Source: an uncultured Oleiphilus sp. (GTDB lineage Bacteria > Pseudomonadota > Gammaproteobacteria > Pseudomonadales > Oleiphilaceae). From it: a stretch of DNA of 64,000 nt. Location of the stretch: the NCBI GenBank assembly GCA_913020045.1, contig CAJWBE010000002.1, positions 124,001 to 188,000 on the forward strand, written 5' to 3'. A model generated the notes under the pieces. It saw only the letters and a list, made by a program, of their open reading frames with translations. It did not search any database and had not been told where the DNA came from. The position numbers were made by a program, and so were the translations under genes. Below, piece by piece: positions 37,198 through 46,627 of the stretch (its first letter is position 1; every line of letters starts with the position of its first letter).

Positions 37198-39567
37198 GTG
37201 AAAGCGCTTCTCAATAACAAAGTTTATGCTTCGTGTCATATGGACGATTTGCCGTTTAGTTCGACCAAGGCGCTTGAGCCATTGAACGAAATTATTGGCC
37301 AGAGTCGTGCGCAGCAAGCCTTGCACTTTGCAATGGCAATGCCTGACAACGGCTACAACATATACGCGGTTGGGCGTAATGGTTTAGGAAAGCGAACGAT
37401 GATGTTGCGTTACCTAAATCATAAAATTGATGATCAAGGTAATGCCAACGACTGGTGCTACGTAGCCAACTTTGATGAGCCGCGCTGTCCTAGCGTACTC
37501 AAATTGCCGTCGGGCATGGGCTTGACCTTAAAACGCGACATGGAAAAACTAATGCAGCGTTTAGTCAAAGCGATTCCTTTGGCGTTCGACAATGACAGTT
37601 ATTACGAACGCTCTGAAAAGCTGAAAAACGACTACGCCGTGTTGCAAGAAGAAGCGCTCGAAAAAATCGCCAAACAAGCGCGTAGAAAGAAAGTTCTGCT
37701 ATCGGTTACCACGCCAGGTGGTTACCGTCTGACAGCAATGAATGGTGATGAGACCCATACGGTTGAGACATTTGCGGAACTGAGTAAAGAGGCGCAAGAC
37801 GCGTTTGAAACGGTGATCGCGAAACTTGAACTGAAGCTACGTAGCACGATACGGAAAATGGGCGTATGGGAGCAGGAGTTTTCGGACAAGCAAACAGCGC
37901 TGAATGAAGAGGTGACACGGGGTGTTTCGGAGTTGCCGATCAACAACTTGATAGAGAAATATACCGATCAGCAAGGCGTCGTTGAGTATCTACAAGCGCT
38001 ACAAACAGATCTGATCAATAATCTAGATATTTTTTTAGAAGATAACGAAGATCAGAACGCCCTTGCATATGCGACCCTCGATAAAAAGATGCCGCGTCGC
38101 TATCAAGTGAATGTCTTGGTGCAGCATAAAAATGATCGGCAACCGATCGTCGTTGAAGAGAATCCGAATTACCATAACCTCTTCGGATATGTTGAAAACG
38201 TTACCTATAAAGGCACTGTGTTTACAGATTATTCGTTGATTCGGCCAGGCTGTTTTCATCGCGCGAACGGTGGTTACTTGCTCATGGACGCGATTAAGGT
38301 TTTGGAGCAGCCTTTTGTATGGGATGGACTCAAGCGTGCGCTGCGCTCTAAACAGCTACATATTAATTCGTTAGAGCGTGAAGTCACTTTATCCGGCACT
38401 ATCTCATTAGAGCCGGAACCGATCCCCTTAGACGTCAAAATTATACTGTTTGGTGATCGAGAAACGTTTCTGTTGCTACAGCATTATGACCCAGAGTTTA
38501 AAGAGTTATTCAAAGTCACCGCTGATTTTGAAAATGAGATGCCTCGAAATAATAGCTCTCAGCTGCAGTACGCAAAATTCATTTCTAGCTTGGTTCATGA
38601 AAAAGGTTTTTTGCATTGCGATAAGCGTGCGATAGGAAGAATTATTGAATACAGCTCGCGGCTTGCAGAGGATCAGAATAAGTTGTCGTTGCATGCGTCT
38701 GATATCGCAAATCTTTTGCGTGAATCTAATTTTTGGGCCAAGGAGCAAAAGTCGACCATGATTAGGCTTGCTCATGTCGAGCGAGCGCTGGACAGTGACG
38801 CACACCGAAATAGCCGCCTCAAAGATCGTATGTTTGACAGCGTTAGGGATGGCTCGACATTACTGACGGTGACTGGCGAAGTGGTCGGTCAGATTAATGC
38901 GTTGTCTGTGCTTAGCACGGGCGGGGTTGAATTTGGTATGCCAAATCGCGTAACCGCAAATTGTTATTTTGGTTCAGGTGAGGTCGTCGACATCGAGCAT
39001 GGCGCTCGCTTGGGCGGAAGCATCCACACCAAAGGTGTGATGATTCTATCGTCGTTCTTGCAAACATTATTTGCCAGCGATAAGCCAATGCCCTTGTCTG
39101 CTAGTCTGGCTTTTGAGCAATCTTATGGTGAAGTCGATGGCGATAGTGCTTCGCTCGCTGAGCTCTGTGCGCTAATTTCTTCACTGGGTGATGTACCGAT
39201 CAAGCAATGCTTTGCAATGACGGGTTCGGTCAATCAGTTTGGCGAAGTTCAGCCAGTTGGCGGTGTGAATGAAAAGATAGAAGGCTTCTTTGATGCGTGT
39301 GAGATTCTAGGGTTGGAGTCGGCGCAGGCGGTTATTTTGCCTAAAACAAATGTTCAACACCTGATGCTAAACAGCAAGCTTCGCGATGCGATCAAACGTA
39401 AGCAATTCTCCGTTTATGCCGTTAGCTCTGTCGAAGAGGCGTTGACTCTGCTAACTGGGGCGCACCCAGGTAAGAAAAACAAGAAAGGGGACTACCCACC
39501 GACCAGCCTATATGGCCGGATTCTAGTTAAGTTTGACGCGTTGCGCGCGGCGAATAAAGAAGACTAG
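37198..39567 (+). CDS. ATP-dependent protease, Lon family (LonB/YcbZ-like)
   Basis: 789 aa of the AAA_32-Lon protease group: no N-terminal LAN substrate domain, an AAA region with insertion, and a C-terminal Lon protease domain. P-loop GRNGLGKRT (59-67), GGYLLMDAIKVLEQ near the Walker B position, and the Ser-Lys dyad: Ser650 in GDSAS and Lys693 in GGVNEKIEGFF. GTG start. It is longer than E. coli YcbZ (586 aa). The substrate is not known. It ends with a basic, disordered tail. Confidence 0.88.
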   Translation: MKALLNNKVYASCHMDDLPFSSTKALEPLNEIIGQSRAQQALHFAMAMPDNGYNIYAVGRNGLGKRTMMLRYLNHKIDDQGNANDWCYVANFDEPRCPSVLKLPSGMGLTLKRDMEKLMQRLVKAIPLAFDNDSYYERSEKLKNDYAVLQEEALEKIAKQARRKKVLLSVTTPGGYRLTAMNGDETHTVETFAELSKEAQDAFETVIAKLELKLRSTIRKMGVWEQEFSDKQTALNEEVTRGVSELPINNLIEKYTDQQGVVEYLQALQTDLINNLDIFLEDNEDQNALAYATLDKKMPRRYQVNVLVQHKNDRQPIVVEENPNYHNLFGYVENVTYKGTVFTDYSLIRPGCFHRANGGYLLMDAIKVLEQPFVWDGLKRALRSKQLHINSLEREVTLSGTISLEPEPIPLDVKIILFGDRETFLLLQHYDPEFKELFKVTADFENEMPRNNSSQLQYAKFISSLVHEKGFLHCDKRAIGRIIEYSSRLAEDQNKLSLHASDIANLLRESNFWAKEQKSTMIRLAHVERALDSDAHRNSRLKDRMFDSVRDGSTLLTVTGEVVGQINALSVLSTGGVEFGMPNRVTANCYFGSGEVVDIEHGARLGGSIHTKGVMILSSFLQTLFASDKPMPLSASLAFEQSYGEVDGDSASLAELCALISSLGDVPIKQCFAMTGSVNQFGEVQPVGGVNEKIEGFFDACEILGLESAQAVILPKTNVQHLMLNSKLRDAIKRKQFSVYAVSSVEEALTLLTGAHPGKKNKKGDYPPTSLYGRILVKFDALRAANKED

Positions 39568-39612
39568 TTTTTCTAATGCGAGCCCGTTAATACGAGAACT
39601 AATGTTTAGCGA

Positions 39613-40230
39613 TTAATTAATGTAGCGAAACGTTAGGTTGACTCGGGCTCCGCATTTGGCCGATATCTTTGGCAGCTGGTGCAGCCATTTAGCTTGGAAG
39701 CCTGCGGGCATAATTAGCAAACTGTTGTGCTTGAGGTTAAGTTTCATGGTTTTTCCGGCGTCTATTTTGTGTTTGATCTGGAAGCTTCTTGTGGCGCCAA
39801 GTGAGACGGAAGCGATGATTGGGCTAGGACCTAATTCGGGTTCGTCATCTGCATGCCATGAAACGCTGTCTCGTTCATTTCGATAGAGATTGCAGAGCAC
39901 GGCGTTAAAGCGTGTCTGGGTCTGCTGTTCGACTCGCTCTTTGAGTGAAAGGACGTCAGGGTGCCAGTCTTGTGAAACGAAGGTTTCACCTGAGTATTGA
40001 TAGCTAAGTCGGCCATCGCCCTGCCAGCTTTGCAGGCGTGGGATTGGAATGCGTTTGCCTGAAATGGTGAGGCTAGGTTGTTGCCAATCGAGCTGATGAA
40101 TCAGGTGCTCAAACAAACCGTTTGCATGATCAGGAGGTAAGAAACGCTCTTGATATTGCAGTCCGTCAAGTAACCCGCCGTCGGCGAGAGAGGGGTCATT
40201 TGTGTTATCGAACAGTGAGCCTTGTGTCAT
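39613..40230 (-). CDS. AlkB-like 2-oxoglutarate/Fe(II) dioxygenase
   Basis: 205 aa, of the ALKBH2/AlkB-like type that demethylates alkylated DNA or RNA bases. Iron ligands His126 and Asp128 (SWHADDEPELG) and His184 (WLHQLP), and 2-oxoglutarate-binding arginines Arg196 and Arg202 (ARVNLTFR), are all present. FNAVLCNLYRN is a family block. It converges with the Lon-type protease and is divergent from the M23 peptidase gene. Confidence 0.88.
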   Translation of the reverse strand: MTQGSLFDNTNDPSLADGGLLDGLQYQERFLPPDHANGLFEHLIHQLDWQQPSLTISGKRIPIPRLQSWQGDGRLSYQYSGETFVSQDWHPDVLSLKERVEQQTQTRFNAVLCNLYRNERDSVSWHADDEPELGPSPIIASVSLGATRSFQIKHKIDAGKTMKLNLKHNSLLIMPAGFQAKWLHQLPKISAKCGARVNLTFRYIN

Positions 40231-40269
40231 AAAAGTATGAGTAATTAACGAGTTTAATTAGGAGAGCCA

Positions 40270-41148
40270 GTGAGCCTTAGTATGTTGCGTTATTCTAGTG
40301 TATTTGTTGCGGTGTTGCTGCTGCTAAGTCCGTCGGTGTTATTGTCTGACTCGATCGATGTCACAGCAAGCAACGCTGCCTTACTCGAGATTAAAGGAGA
40401 ACTTACGCAAGGTGGTGTTGTTCGAGGGCACTTGCCTCCAGGTTCCGATATCCGGCTTGATGGCCGTAATGTTGCGCAAACGCCTGAAGGGTATTTCGTT
40501 TTTGGATTTGGGCGTGATGCCGACGCTAAAGCGACGCTAACCTGGGTGACGCTCGCCGGTGAAACCCAATCCAAAGTGTTGTCAGTTGCACAACGAGAAT
40601 ATCGAACTCAATATGTCGAAGGTGTGCCACAGAAAACCGTCACGCCTGCGGCATCTAAGCTCGCTAGAATTCGCAAAGAAACTGCAATGGTGAAACAGGC
40701 GCGAGCGACTGACAGTCAACAGCTTTATTTTTTGTCCAAATTTATTATTCCTCTCAACGGCCCAATTACCGGCGTCTACGGAAGCCAGCGGGTCTATAAC
40801 GGCGTACCCAAACGTCCGCATTTTGGTATTGACTACGCGGCGCCAACCGGTACGCCGGTTGTGGCGCCTGCCGATGCAACCGTCACGCTGGCGCATAATG
40901 ATATGTATTACTCAGGAGGCACTATGATCATGGATCATGGCTACGGCTTGAGTTCGACGTTCATTCACTTGAGTGAAGTTACCGTCGTGGTTGGCCAAAA
41001 AGTAAAACAGGGCGACGTGGTGGGAAAGGTAGGGGCCGGTGGGCGAGCGACGGGTCCGCACTTAGATTGGCGTTTGAACTGGTTTGATGTGCGGCTAGAT
41101 CCTGCGCTGTTGCTGAGCGCGCCAACCCTCGAAGGGAAAGTACCTTAA
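40270..41148 (+). CDS. M23 family metallopeptidase
   Basis: Peptidoglycan endopeptidase of the LytM group. Signal peptide (about 1-26, ending VLLSDS). The C-terminal domain has zinc ligands His184 and Asp188 (HFGIDYAAPTG) and His266-type HLDW (GPHLDWRLNWFD), with His233 in HLSEV. Since all ligands are present it may be active rather than a pure regulator. The middle region has an immunoglobulin-like look. GTG start. Its stop abuts the stop of the next gene. Confidence 0.9.
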   Translation: MSLSMLRYSSVFVAVLLLLSPSVLLSDSIDVTASNAALLEIKGELTQGGVVRGHLPPGSDIRLDGRNVAQTPEGYFVFGFGRDADAKATLTWVTLAGETQSKVLSVAQREYRTQYVEGVPQKTVTPAASKLARIRKETAMVKQARATDSQQLYFLSKFIIPLNGPITGVYGSQRVYNGVPKRPHFGIDYAAPTGTPVVAPADATVTLAHNDMYYSGGTMIMDHGYGLSSTFIHLSEVTVVVGQKVKQGDVVGKVGAGGRATGPHLDWRLNWFDVRLDPALLLSAPTLEGKVP

Positions 41149-42576
41149 CTACTTCCCTAAAATGCTTTGTCCACAAACGCGCAGAATGTTGCCGTTTAGC
41201 GCTTGTGACGCAGGATGGCAGAATAGACTGATTGCTTCAGCGACATCCAGAGGTTCACCGCCTTGAGCAAACGAGTTGCTGCGACGTCCTATTTGACGTG
41301 TGACAGCAGGGACTTTCTTGGTCATATCCGTTTCAATAAACCCGGGCGCAATGGCGTTAATTGTCCTACCATCGGCTAGCAACGTAGATATCTTCTCGAC
41401 ATAAGCGGCCACGCCTGCTTTTGATGTGGCGTAGTTTGTTTGCCCGAAATTCCCGGCAATACCAGAGATTGATGAAATACAGACAATACGCGCACGGTCA
41501 CTAAGAATTTTTTTCTCAAACAATGCCGCATTAATTTCCATGATCTTACCGAGATTAATATCGACGACTTGCTCCCAAAAATGCGCGGGCATTTTCGCTA
41601 GTGTTTTGTCGCGCGTAATACCAGCGTTATGAACAACGATGTCAATGACGCCAAGCTGAGAAGCGAGTGTAGACATTAAGCTCTCTGTCGCATCTTTATT
41701 GCTAAGGTCTAGCGCTAGCGCATGCCCCTCAATACTGTCCGCAACCTGTTTGAGTTTGGCCTCGTTGGCAGGAATATCTAAGCAAACCACCCGGGCGCCA
41801 TCACGCGCTAACACTCGCGCAGTTTCGGCGCCGATTCCTTGCGCCGCTCCCGTGACTAAGGCGTATTTTCCTTTCAAGGGCCGTTCCCAATTGATCTTCC
41901 TTGGTAATGCGCGTCCGCGGATCAACTTTAATGATTGCCCGGTGACGTACGCAGATTTGTCGCTTAAAAAGTAATAAAGCGCGGACTGAAGTTGCCGCTC
42001 AGTGCCTTTTGCTATCTTTATCAGGTTGCAGTTTGCCCCTTTTTTGCCGACTTCTTTTGCTAATGATTTAACGAAGCCATCAAGCGCCCCGGAAAGAGCT
42101 GCTTCGTTAACGCCGTCACCCGAGCGCGGCTCCGATGCGACAACGACGATATGACCGTTTTTCTTTAAACTCGTCACTGAGTGCTTAAAAAAATGATAGA
42201 GGGCTTTAAGCTCATCAGGGTGCTTGAGCCCGGTGGCATCAAACACGTAAGATTTAATGCGATGATTTGAATTTTCATTAAAACTAAGTTGTTCAATTTT
42301 TTGGTTTGGAACGCTGCGTGCATGCGAAGAGTAATACTGCGCAAGGTCTGCTTTCGGTTTGATGGTACATAACTTGATGGAATCATGATTGAGAGCCGTG
42401 ACGATCGCCTTCAATGCAAAATTGCTTTTTAATCCGGCCACTAATATCTGCCCACGAGGCACGTTAAGGCAGTATTCAGGCGAACGAAACAATTGTGGTG
42501 GCTTTGGCAAACTTAGTGCGTCAAAAAGGCTGCGGCCGACTTGTGATTGTGCAAACTCTAAATAAAGGTCATTCAT
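41149..42576 (-). CDS. High-molecular-weight 3-oxoacyl-ACP reductase (FabG4-like)
   Basis: 475 aa from ATG 42576; longer than the ~245 aa of FabG. The N-terminal half is a degenerate Rossmann-like domain. The C-terminal half is a full SDR: cofactor motif ALVTGAAQGIGAETARVLA, NAGITRDKTL, and Ser-Tyr-Lys catalysis in SSISGIAGNFGQTNYATSK. The double-domain layout matches mycobacterial FabG4 and Pseudomonas homologues, which reduce 3-oxoacyl-CoA or ACP. The frame is open 14 codons further upstream. Confidence 0.88.
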   Translation of the reverse strand: MNDLYLEFAQSQVGRSLFDALSLPKPPQLFRSPEYCLNVPRGQILVAGLKSNFALKAIVTALNHDSIKLCTIKPKADLAQYYSSHARSVPNQKIEQLSFNENSNHRIKSYVFDATGLKHPDELKALYHFFKHSVTSLKKNGHIVVVASEPRSGDGVNEAALSGALDGFVKSLAKEVGKKGANCNLIKIAKGTERQLQSALYYFLSDKSAYVTGQSLKLIRGRALPRKINWERPLKGKYALVTGAAQGIGAETARVLARDGARVVCLDIPANEAKLKQVADSIEGHALALDLSNKDATESLMSTLASQLGVIDIVVHNAGITRDKTLAKMPAHFWEQVVDINLGKIMEINAALFEKKILSDRARIVCISSISGIAGNFGQTNYATSKAGVAAYVEKISTLLADGRTINAIAPGFIETDMTKKVPAVTRQIGRRSNSFAQGGEPLDVAEAISLFCHPASQALNGNILRVCGQSILGK

Positions 42577-42722
42577 GATTCTGATGTATTTAATCCGGTA
42601 TGCTGAGTAAACTAACAACGCTTAGAATAATGCACGGTATTCTGGCGTTTTTCACATAATAATTAAACTGGTTTCTTTCTCTAGAAACCAACCTTCAGGT
42701 TTATTGTCGTTTGAGTAGAAAT

Positions 42723-43676
42723 ATGGGAAACACACAAGAACAAAGCGCGGCTGGCTCTGAGCAAGCAATTGCTAACCAGTGGATAGACTACCTTAAAAGA
42801 AAAAACCTACAGTTGACCTTTTTATGGGTGTTTTTTTTGTTGCTAGCGCTAACGACATCAGGGCTTGCGGCTTGGTCTTTTTGGACGAAGCAGCAGGGTT
42901 TGGAATCTTTATTGTTGGCAGAGTCAGCGCTAGCTGAACTTGAAGCGCGCAATGCCAGCATGCATGAGGAAGCGCAAGCAATGAGCGCACGTTTGGCTGA
43001 GTTAGACACAGCATTGCAAGCGGCAGAAAGTACTGTCGCGTCCCTTCAGAACTCCAATGGCGAAACGGGCTCTCAGTTGGATTTAACGACTCGCTTGGTA
43101 TCGGCACTTAAGCAGAAAATCGTGAGTGTGGAGTCAGAGAACTCATTGTTAGAAGAGGCGCTGATTGTTAGCGAATCTAAGGTGAATGAGGCTTTAGAGG
43201 GCAGTCGAAACTATAAGAAAACAACGCAAGAACAGCGTCAGTCGATCGCCGCACGTAAGTCAGCTTATGATGCGTTGGCTAAGCGTCAGATTGAAACGCA
43301 GGAAGAGATGCAGCGTTTGGCCACGGAGTTGAACGAAGCGAAAGAGCGAGAAGCTAATCTAGATCAGCGGAATGCGCGGCTATCCAAAGAATTGAAAAGC
43401 TCTAATGCAGAGCTAAGAAAAGTCGATGCTGAGAAAGTCAGTTTAGAAGCTAAGCTAAAAACGCTCACTATGCCGATACAAACGGCAGGTCCTAGTGTCT
43501 CGGCGCCGGCAATTGTTCGTAAGCCCAAAGTCAGTGAGCTTAGTCAGGGAGCAACAACGTCATCGGCAATTGTGCCCGCGTCGAAAGTGAGTAAAGAGGA
43601 GATCGGTAAAAAGAAAGAAAAGAAAATTACGGTTAATCCCGCGCCGTTAGACTTTGACAGTATTGCGGTTGAGTAG
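42723..43676 (+). CDS. Membrane-anchored coiled-coil protein of unknown function
   Basis: 317 aa from ATG 42723 (a TTG at 42711 is possible). A short cytoplasmic start is followed by one membrane helix (about residues 31-51, LWVFFLLLALTTSGLAAWSF) and a long heptad-rich, charged coiled coil (about 60-240) full of Glu, Ala, Leu and Lys. A Lys/Ser/Pro-rich tail follows. Not recognised as a named family. Resembles structural or tethering proteins of the envelope. Confidence 0.7.
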   Translation: MGNTQEQSAAGSEQAIANQWIDYLKRKNLQLTFLWVFFLLLALTTSGLAAWSFWTKQQGLESLLLAESALAELEARNASMHEEAQAMSARLAELDTALQAAESTVASLQNSNGETGSQLDLTTRLVSALKQKIVSVESENSLLEEALIVSESKVNEALEGSRNYKKTTQEQRQSIAARKSAYDALAKRQIETQEEMQRLATELNEAKEREANLDQRNARLSKELKSSNAELRKVDAEKVSLEAKLKTLTMPIQTAGPSVSAPAIVRKPKVSELSQGATTSSAIVPASKVSKEEIGKKKEKKITVNPAPLDFDSIAVE

Positions 43677-44050
43677 CCCTTTCAGAATCCGAGTGACTCA
43701 ATCAGTCGCGCAATCATTTTATTACTCAGCAACGTTCCAGTCGTAAGTGTTAGGGCGTTATCAGTTTTTGGGTCTTAAGAAACGTTAACTAGAGCAAAGT
43801 GTTCTAGTTTGTTTTTTGTAGAACCCGTCTTCCTATCCTATCTTTAATAGATTAGAAATCTCAGCACAACGCAATGTGGCGGTCTTGATCAGCTCGTTTT
43901 TGGTACTTGAACGGGTAAGGCCTCTTTCAATTTTTGCGTACAGCTGCCTTACGTCTCTTCAGTTGATGTGCCTTAGTCCTGGTATGTTGGTGAATTAGAG
44001 AACCAAGAAGTTTGTTGTATTTTGCGTATCTCTCGGAGTAATCGTTTTTA
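43677..44050. other. Intergenic region with one terminator
   Basis: 374 bases without a convincing gene on either strand. The only clear element is the hairpin at 43787-43818. Nothing else distinct is visible; a promoter for the downstream HD-GYP gene is expected but no good -35/-10 pair stands out. Confidence 0.5.
43787..43818 (+). terminator. Intrinsic terminator after the coiled-coil gene
   Basis: AACTAGA pairs with TCTAGTT around a 9-base loop and is followed by TGTTTTTTG. It lies 110 bases after the stop of the coiled-coil gene. Confidence 0.6.
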
Positions 44051-45223
44051 ATGAGTAGTCAAGATGGGGGGCTGGAGCGAATGGAAAATTTTCTCCAGGC
44101 CGATAGTTTGATGTCTGAATATCGCTTTTTTATCGAGCGCTATGAAAGTTTGTCTGCAATCGAGTCACGTGCTGGATGCTTGCCTGTGGTTGCGTCATTG
44201 TGCGCCTCCTTGGCTTCTAATATAGACGCGATGAAAGCAATTACTGCGATGTTTACGTCGTCACATATAGATTTTGATCGTGCGCTTTTTTGCAGTTGGT
44301 TTTGTCTGGTACAGGCGAGGGCGATTGGTTTAAATGAGCAGCACCAGAAAACGTTGTTTAATGCCGGTTTACTGCAGGATATTGGTAAGTACGTGGTCGA
44401 TAGCAGCGTACCCCAGTTCATTCGTAATATGTCCAGTACAAAAATGCCACCGCATGGCAGGCACGACCTGACTGATGCGCATCCTTTGCTTTCGAGCAGC
44501 TTTGTCGAGAAACATTTTCCTGATGATTTAGTGTTGCAAGAACTCGTGTTGCACCACCACGCAAGTGCCGACGGGACAGGCTATCCAAGTTATGTAGTTG
44601 AGTCCCAGTTGGGACTAGATGATCAGCTTCTCATTGTTGCCAATGAGTTGAGCGATCGGATTGATGACCTTGGCTGTTATGATGACATCGAAAAAAGTTT
44701 GCCGTTTATCAAATTGGCAGGAATGCTTTACTTCTCCCAGGTGCATCAAATTTGTTTCAAGGTCCTTTCGGGGTCTCTTTGGCGTCAGCAGGTCGAGCGC
44801 TGCGAGCCGAAGCGAGAGATCTCAGCGGTGGTAGCAAAACATGCAGAGCGAGCAATCGCCCTGCAAACCTGCTTAGATGCGTTAATTTCATTTAGCGGAG
44901 ATCTCATTCGTTACGATTTTGACCTCCTCATTAGAGGGATTAGGTCGACTATTGAGCGCCTTGTATTCCTGACGAATGAAACGGGTATTTTATGCGTTGA
45001 AGCGTTTTCCGGGGAGAGCGAACTAAGCGATCTAGAAATGGCGGAAGTCGAAGATATTTTTCATGCGCTTCCGGAAACCCTAATCAGGTTCAGAGGCTAC
45101 TTGTCTCATTTGAAAACCGAGCGGCAGTACGACCTAGACGACGCGAGAATGGCGTTTGCCATTGATGCGGTGAACCAATGTTTAAAAAAATTATCACCGC
45201 CTCGCGGTTTCGTGCTTCGATAG
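44051..45223 (+). CDS. HD-GYP-like protein with altered metal ligands
   Basis: 390 aa. Residues ~75-240 follow the HD-GYP phosphodiesterase pattern: LLQDIGK (107-113), AHPLL (143-147), HHHASADGTGYP (168-179) and IVANELSD. In active enzymes these read LHDIGK, HPxxG, HHExxDGxGYP and VADxxDA. Here the first His is Gln109, the Glu after HH is Ala171, and the Asp of VAD is Asn198. The GYP is kept. It may bind rather than cleave c-di-GMP. The C-terminal ~140 residues are helical and unrecognised. No membrane segment. Confidence 0.75.
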   Translation: MSSQDGGLERMENFLQADSLMSEYRFFIERYESLSAIESRAGCLPVVASLCASLASNIDAMKAITAMFTSSHIDFDRALFCSWFCLVQARAIGLNEQHQKTLFNAGLLQDIGKYVVDSSVPQFIRNMSSTKMPPHGRHDLTDAHPLLSSSFVEKHFPDDLVLQELVLHHHASADGTGYPSYVVESQLGLDDQLLIVANELSDRIDDLGCYDDIEKSLPFIKLAGMLYFSQVHQICFKVLSGSLWRQQVERCEPKREISAVVAKHAERAIALQTCLDALISFSGDLIRYDFDLLIRGIRSTIERLVFLTNETGILCVEAFSGESELSDLEMAEVEDIFHALPETLIRFRGYLSHLKTERQYDLDDARMAFAIDAVNQCLKKLSPPRGFVLR

Positions 45224-45280
45224 CGCAGAGCTTTGGTCTAGACTAGGCGCAAATTTCTTCAGACAGATTGACCTGATATT

Positions 45281-46582
45281 TTGAACCCTGTGCTTTATTT
45301 CTCAATGTTCGCTGCGCTCTACTTTGCGCAGGGGCTCCCTTCTGGTTTGATAGCACATGCGTTGCCCGCGGTGTTGCGTGATATGGGTACTTCTCTTGCG
45401 CTCATAGGTTTTCTAAAGCTACTGGCTTTACCCTGGTTGTTTAAATTTTTGTGGGCACCGTTCGTTGACCGCTCAAAGGGAAATCTCACGCGAGCGAGAT
45501 GTCGCTGGATTGTTTCGATGCAGATTTCCAGTGCGATAACCTTAGTGGCGCTTGCTTGGGCATTGAGCACCAATTCCGCTGAAAGTTTTATTCTCCCTTT
45601 GCTGCTGATTCTGTTGATCAATACTTTTTGTGCAACCCAAGATATCGCCACAGATTCTTTGGCTGTTTCGCTGTCGTCAAAGGGCGCCTTGGGAATGATC
45701 AATAGTATTCAGGTGTCGGGCTATAAGATCGGTATGATTGTGGGTGGAAGTGGCTGCCTTCTGTTGCTTGGTGTTCTGTCGTGGCAATCGATTCTGCTTG
45801 CGATCGCCGCTGTTCTGATTATCTTACTCGTTCCTTTGTATCTCTTTATGAGAGGCGAAGCGCAAGCTCACAAGGCCGCTGTTACTTTGTCTTCGTCAGA
45901 CCGTTCGCCTGATGAGGCAGTTTCGCCTCACGATGATAACCAAAACTCTCTGAAATTCATTTACTCGACTTATCGTCGGTTTTTTGCGCAATCGAATTTA
46001 GGTGTTTGGCTATGGGTGCTCGTGACTTATAAGATCGCTGACTCACTTGGATCAACAATGCTCAAACCCATGCTTGTCGACCAACATTGGAGTCTTGCCG
46101 ACATTGGTGAACTGACGCTCTATTCTTCCTTAGTTGGCCTTGTCGGCGCCGCATTGGCTGGCATACTGTTTACCCGAATTGGACGCTTCCATTCACTTGT
46201 GTGGTTTGGTTTGTTGCAAATGTTAAGTGTTGGCGCGTTCTATTTTATTTCGACGGGAACCGTGACCGGCTCGTTGATTACTTGGTTGGTTTGTTTCGAG
46301 CAGTTTAGCGACGGCCTTTCAACGGTGGCATTGTTTGCCTGTATGATGGCGCACTGCCGTGAGTCTCATGAAGGGGCGGATTACACGGTGCAAGCCAGCT
46401 TGCAAATTGTACTAGCGGGAATTTTTGGCGCCGCGAGTGGCTTGATAGCGCAAACGATGAGTTATCAGTCGCTATACGTTTTATGTTGTGTTGTTGGAGT
46501 TGTCGCCATGATGCTGGTGCTTCGTTATGTCGCGAGTGCTGGTCGGTTTGTGGTTGATGAGAAAAAAATAGAGCTCAGTTAA
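45281..46582 (+). CDS. AmpG/FptX-like major facilitator transporter
   Basis: 433 aa with about 12 membrane helices. The N-terminus (LYFAQGLPSGLIAHALPAVL, then LLALPWLFKFLWAPFVDR) and CATQDIATDSLAV match the AmpG/RhtX-FptX branch of the MFS. Relatives import muropeptides (AmpG) or siderophores (FptX). The substrate is not known here. TTG start with no clear ribosome binding site. Confidence 0.8.
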   Translation: MNPVLYFSMFAALYFAQGLPSGLIAHALPAVLRDMGTSLALIGFLKLLALPWLFKFLWAPFVDRSKGNLTRARCRWIVSMQISSAITLVALAWALSTNSAESFILPLLLILLINTFCATQDIATDSLAVSLSSKGALGMINSIQVSGYKIGMIVGGSGCLLLLGVLSWQSILLAIAAVLIILLVPLYLFMRGEAQAHKAAVTLSSSDRSPDEAVSPHDDNQNSLKFIYSTYRRFFAQSNLGVWLWVLVTYKIADSLGSTMLKPMLVDQHWSLADIGELTLYSSLVGLVGAALAGILFTRIGRFHSLVWFGLLQMLSVGAFYFISTGTVTGSLITWLVCFEQFSDGLSTVALFACMMAHCRESHEGADYTVQASLQIVLAGIFGAASGLIAQTMSYQSLYVLCCVVGVVAMMLVLRYVASAGRFVVDEKKIELS

Positions 46583-46627
46583 GTGTATTGGTGCGGATGT
46601 GCCGCAATAGGATGATAAGAAGAATTA

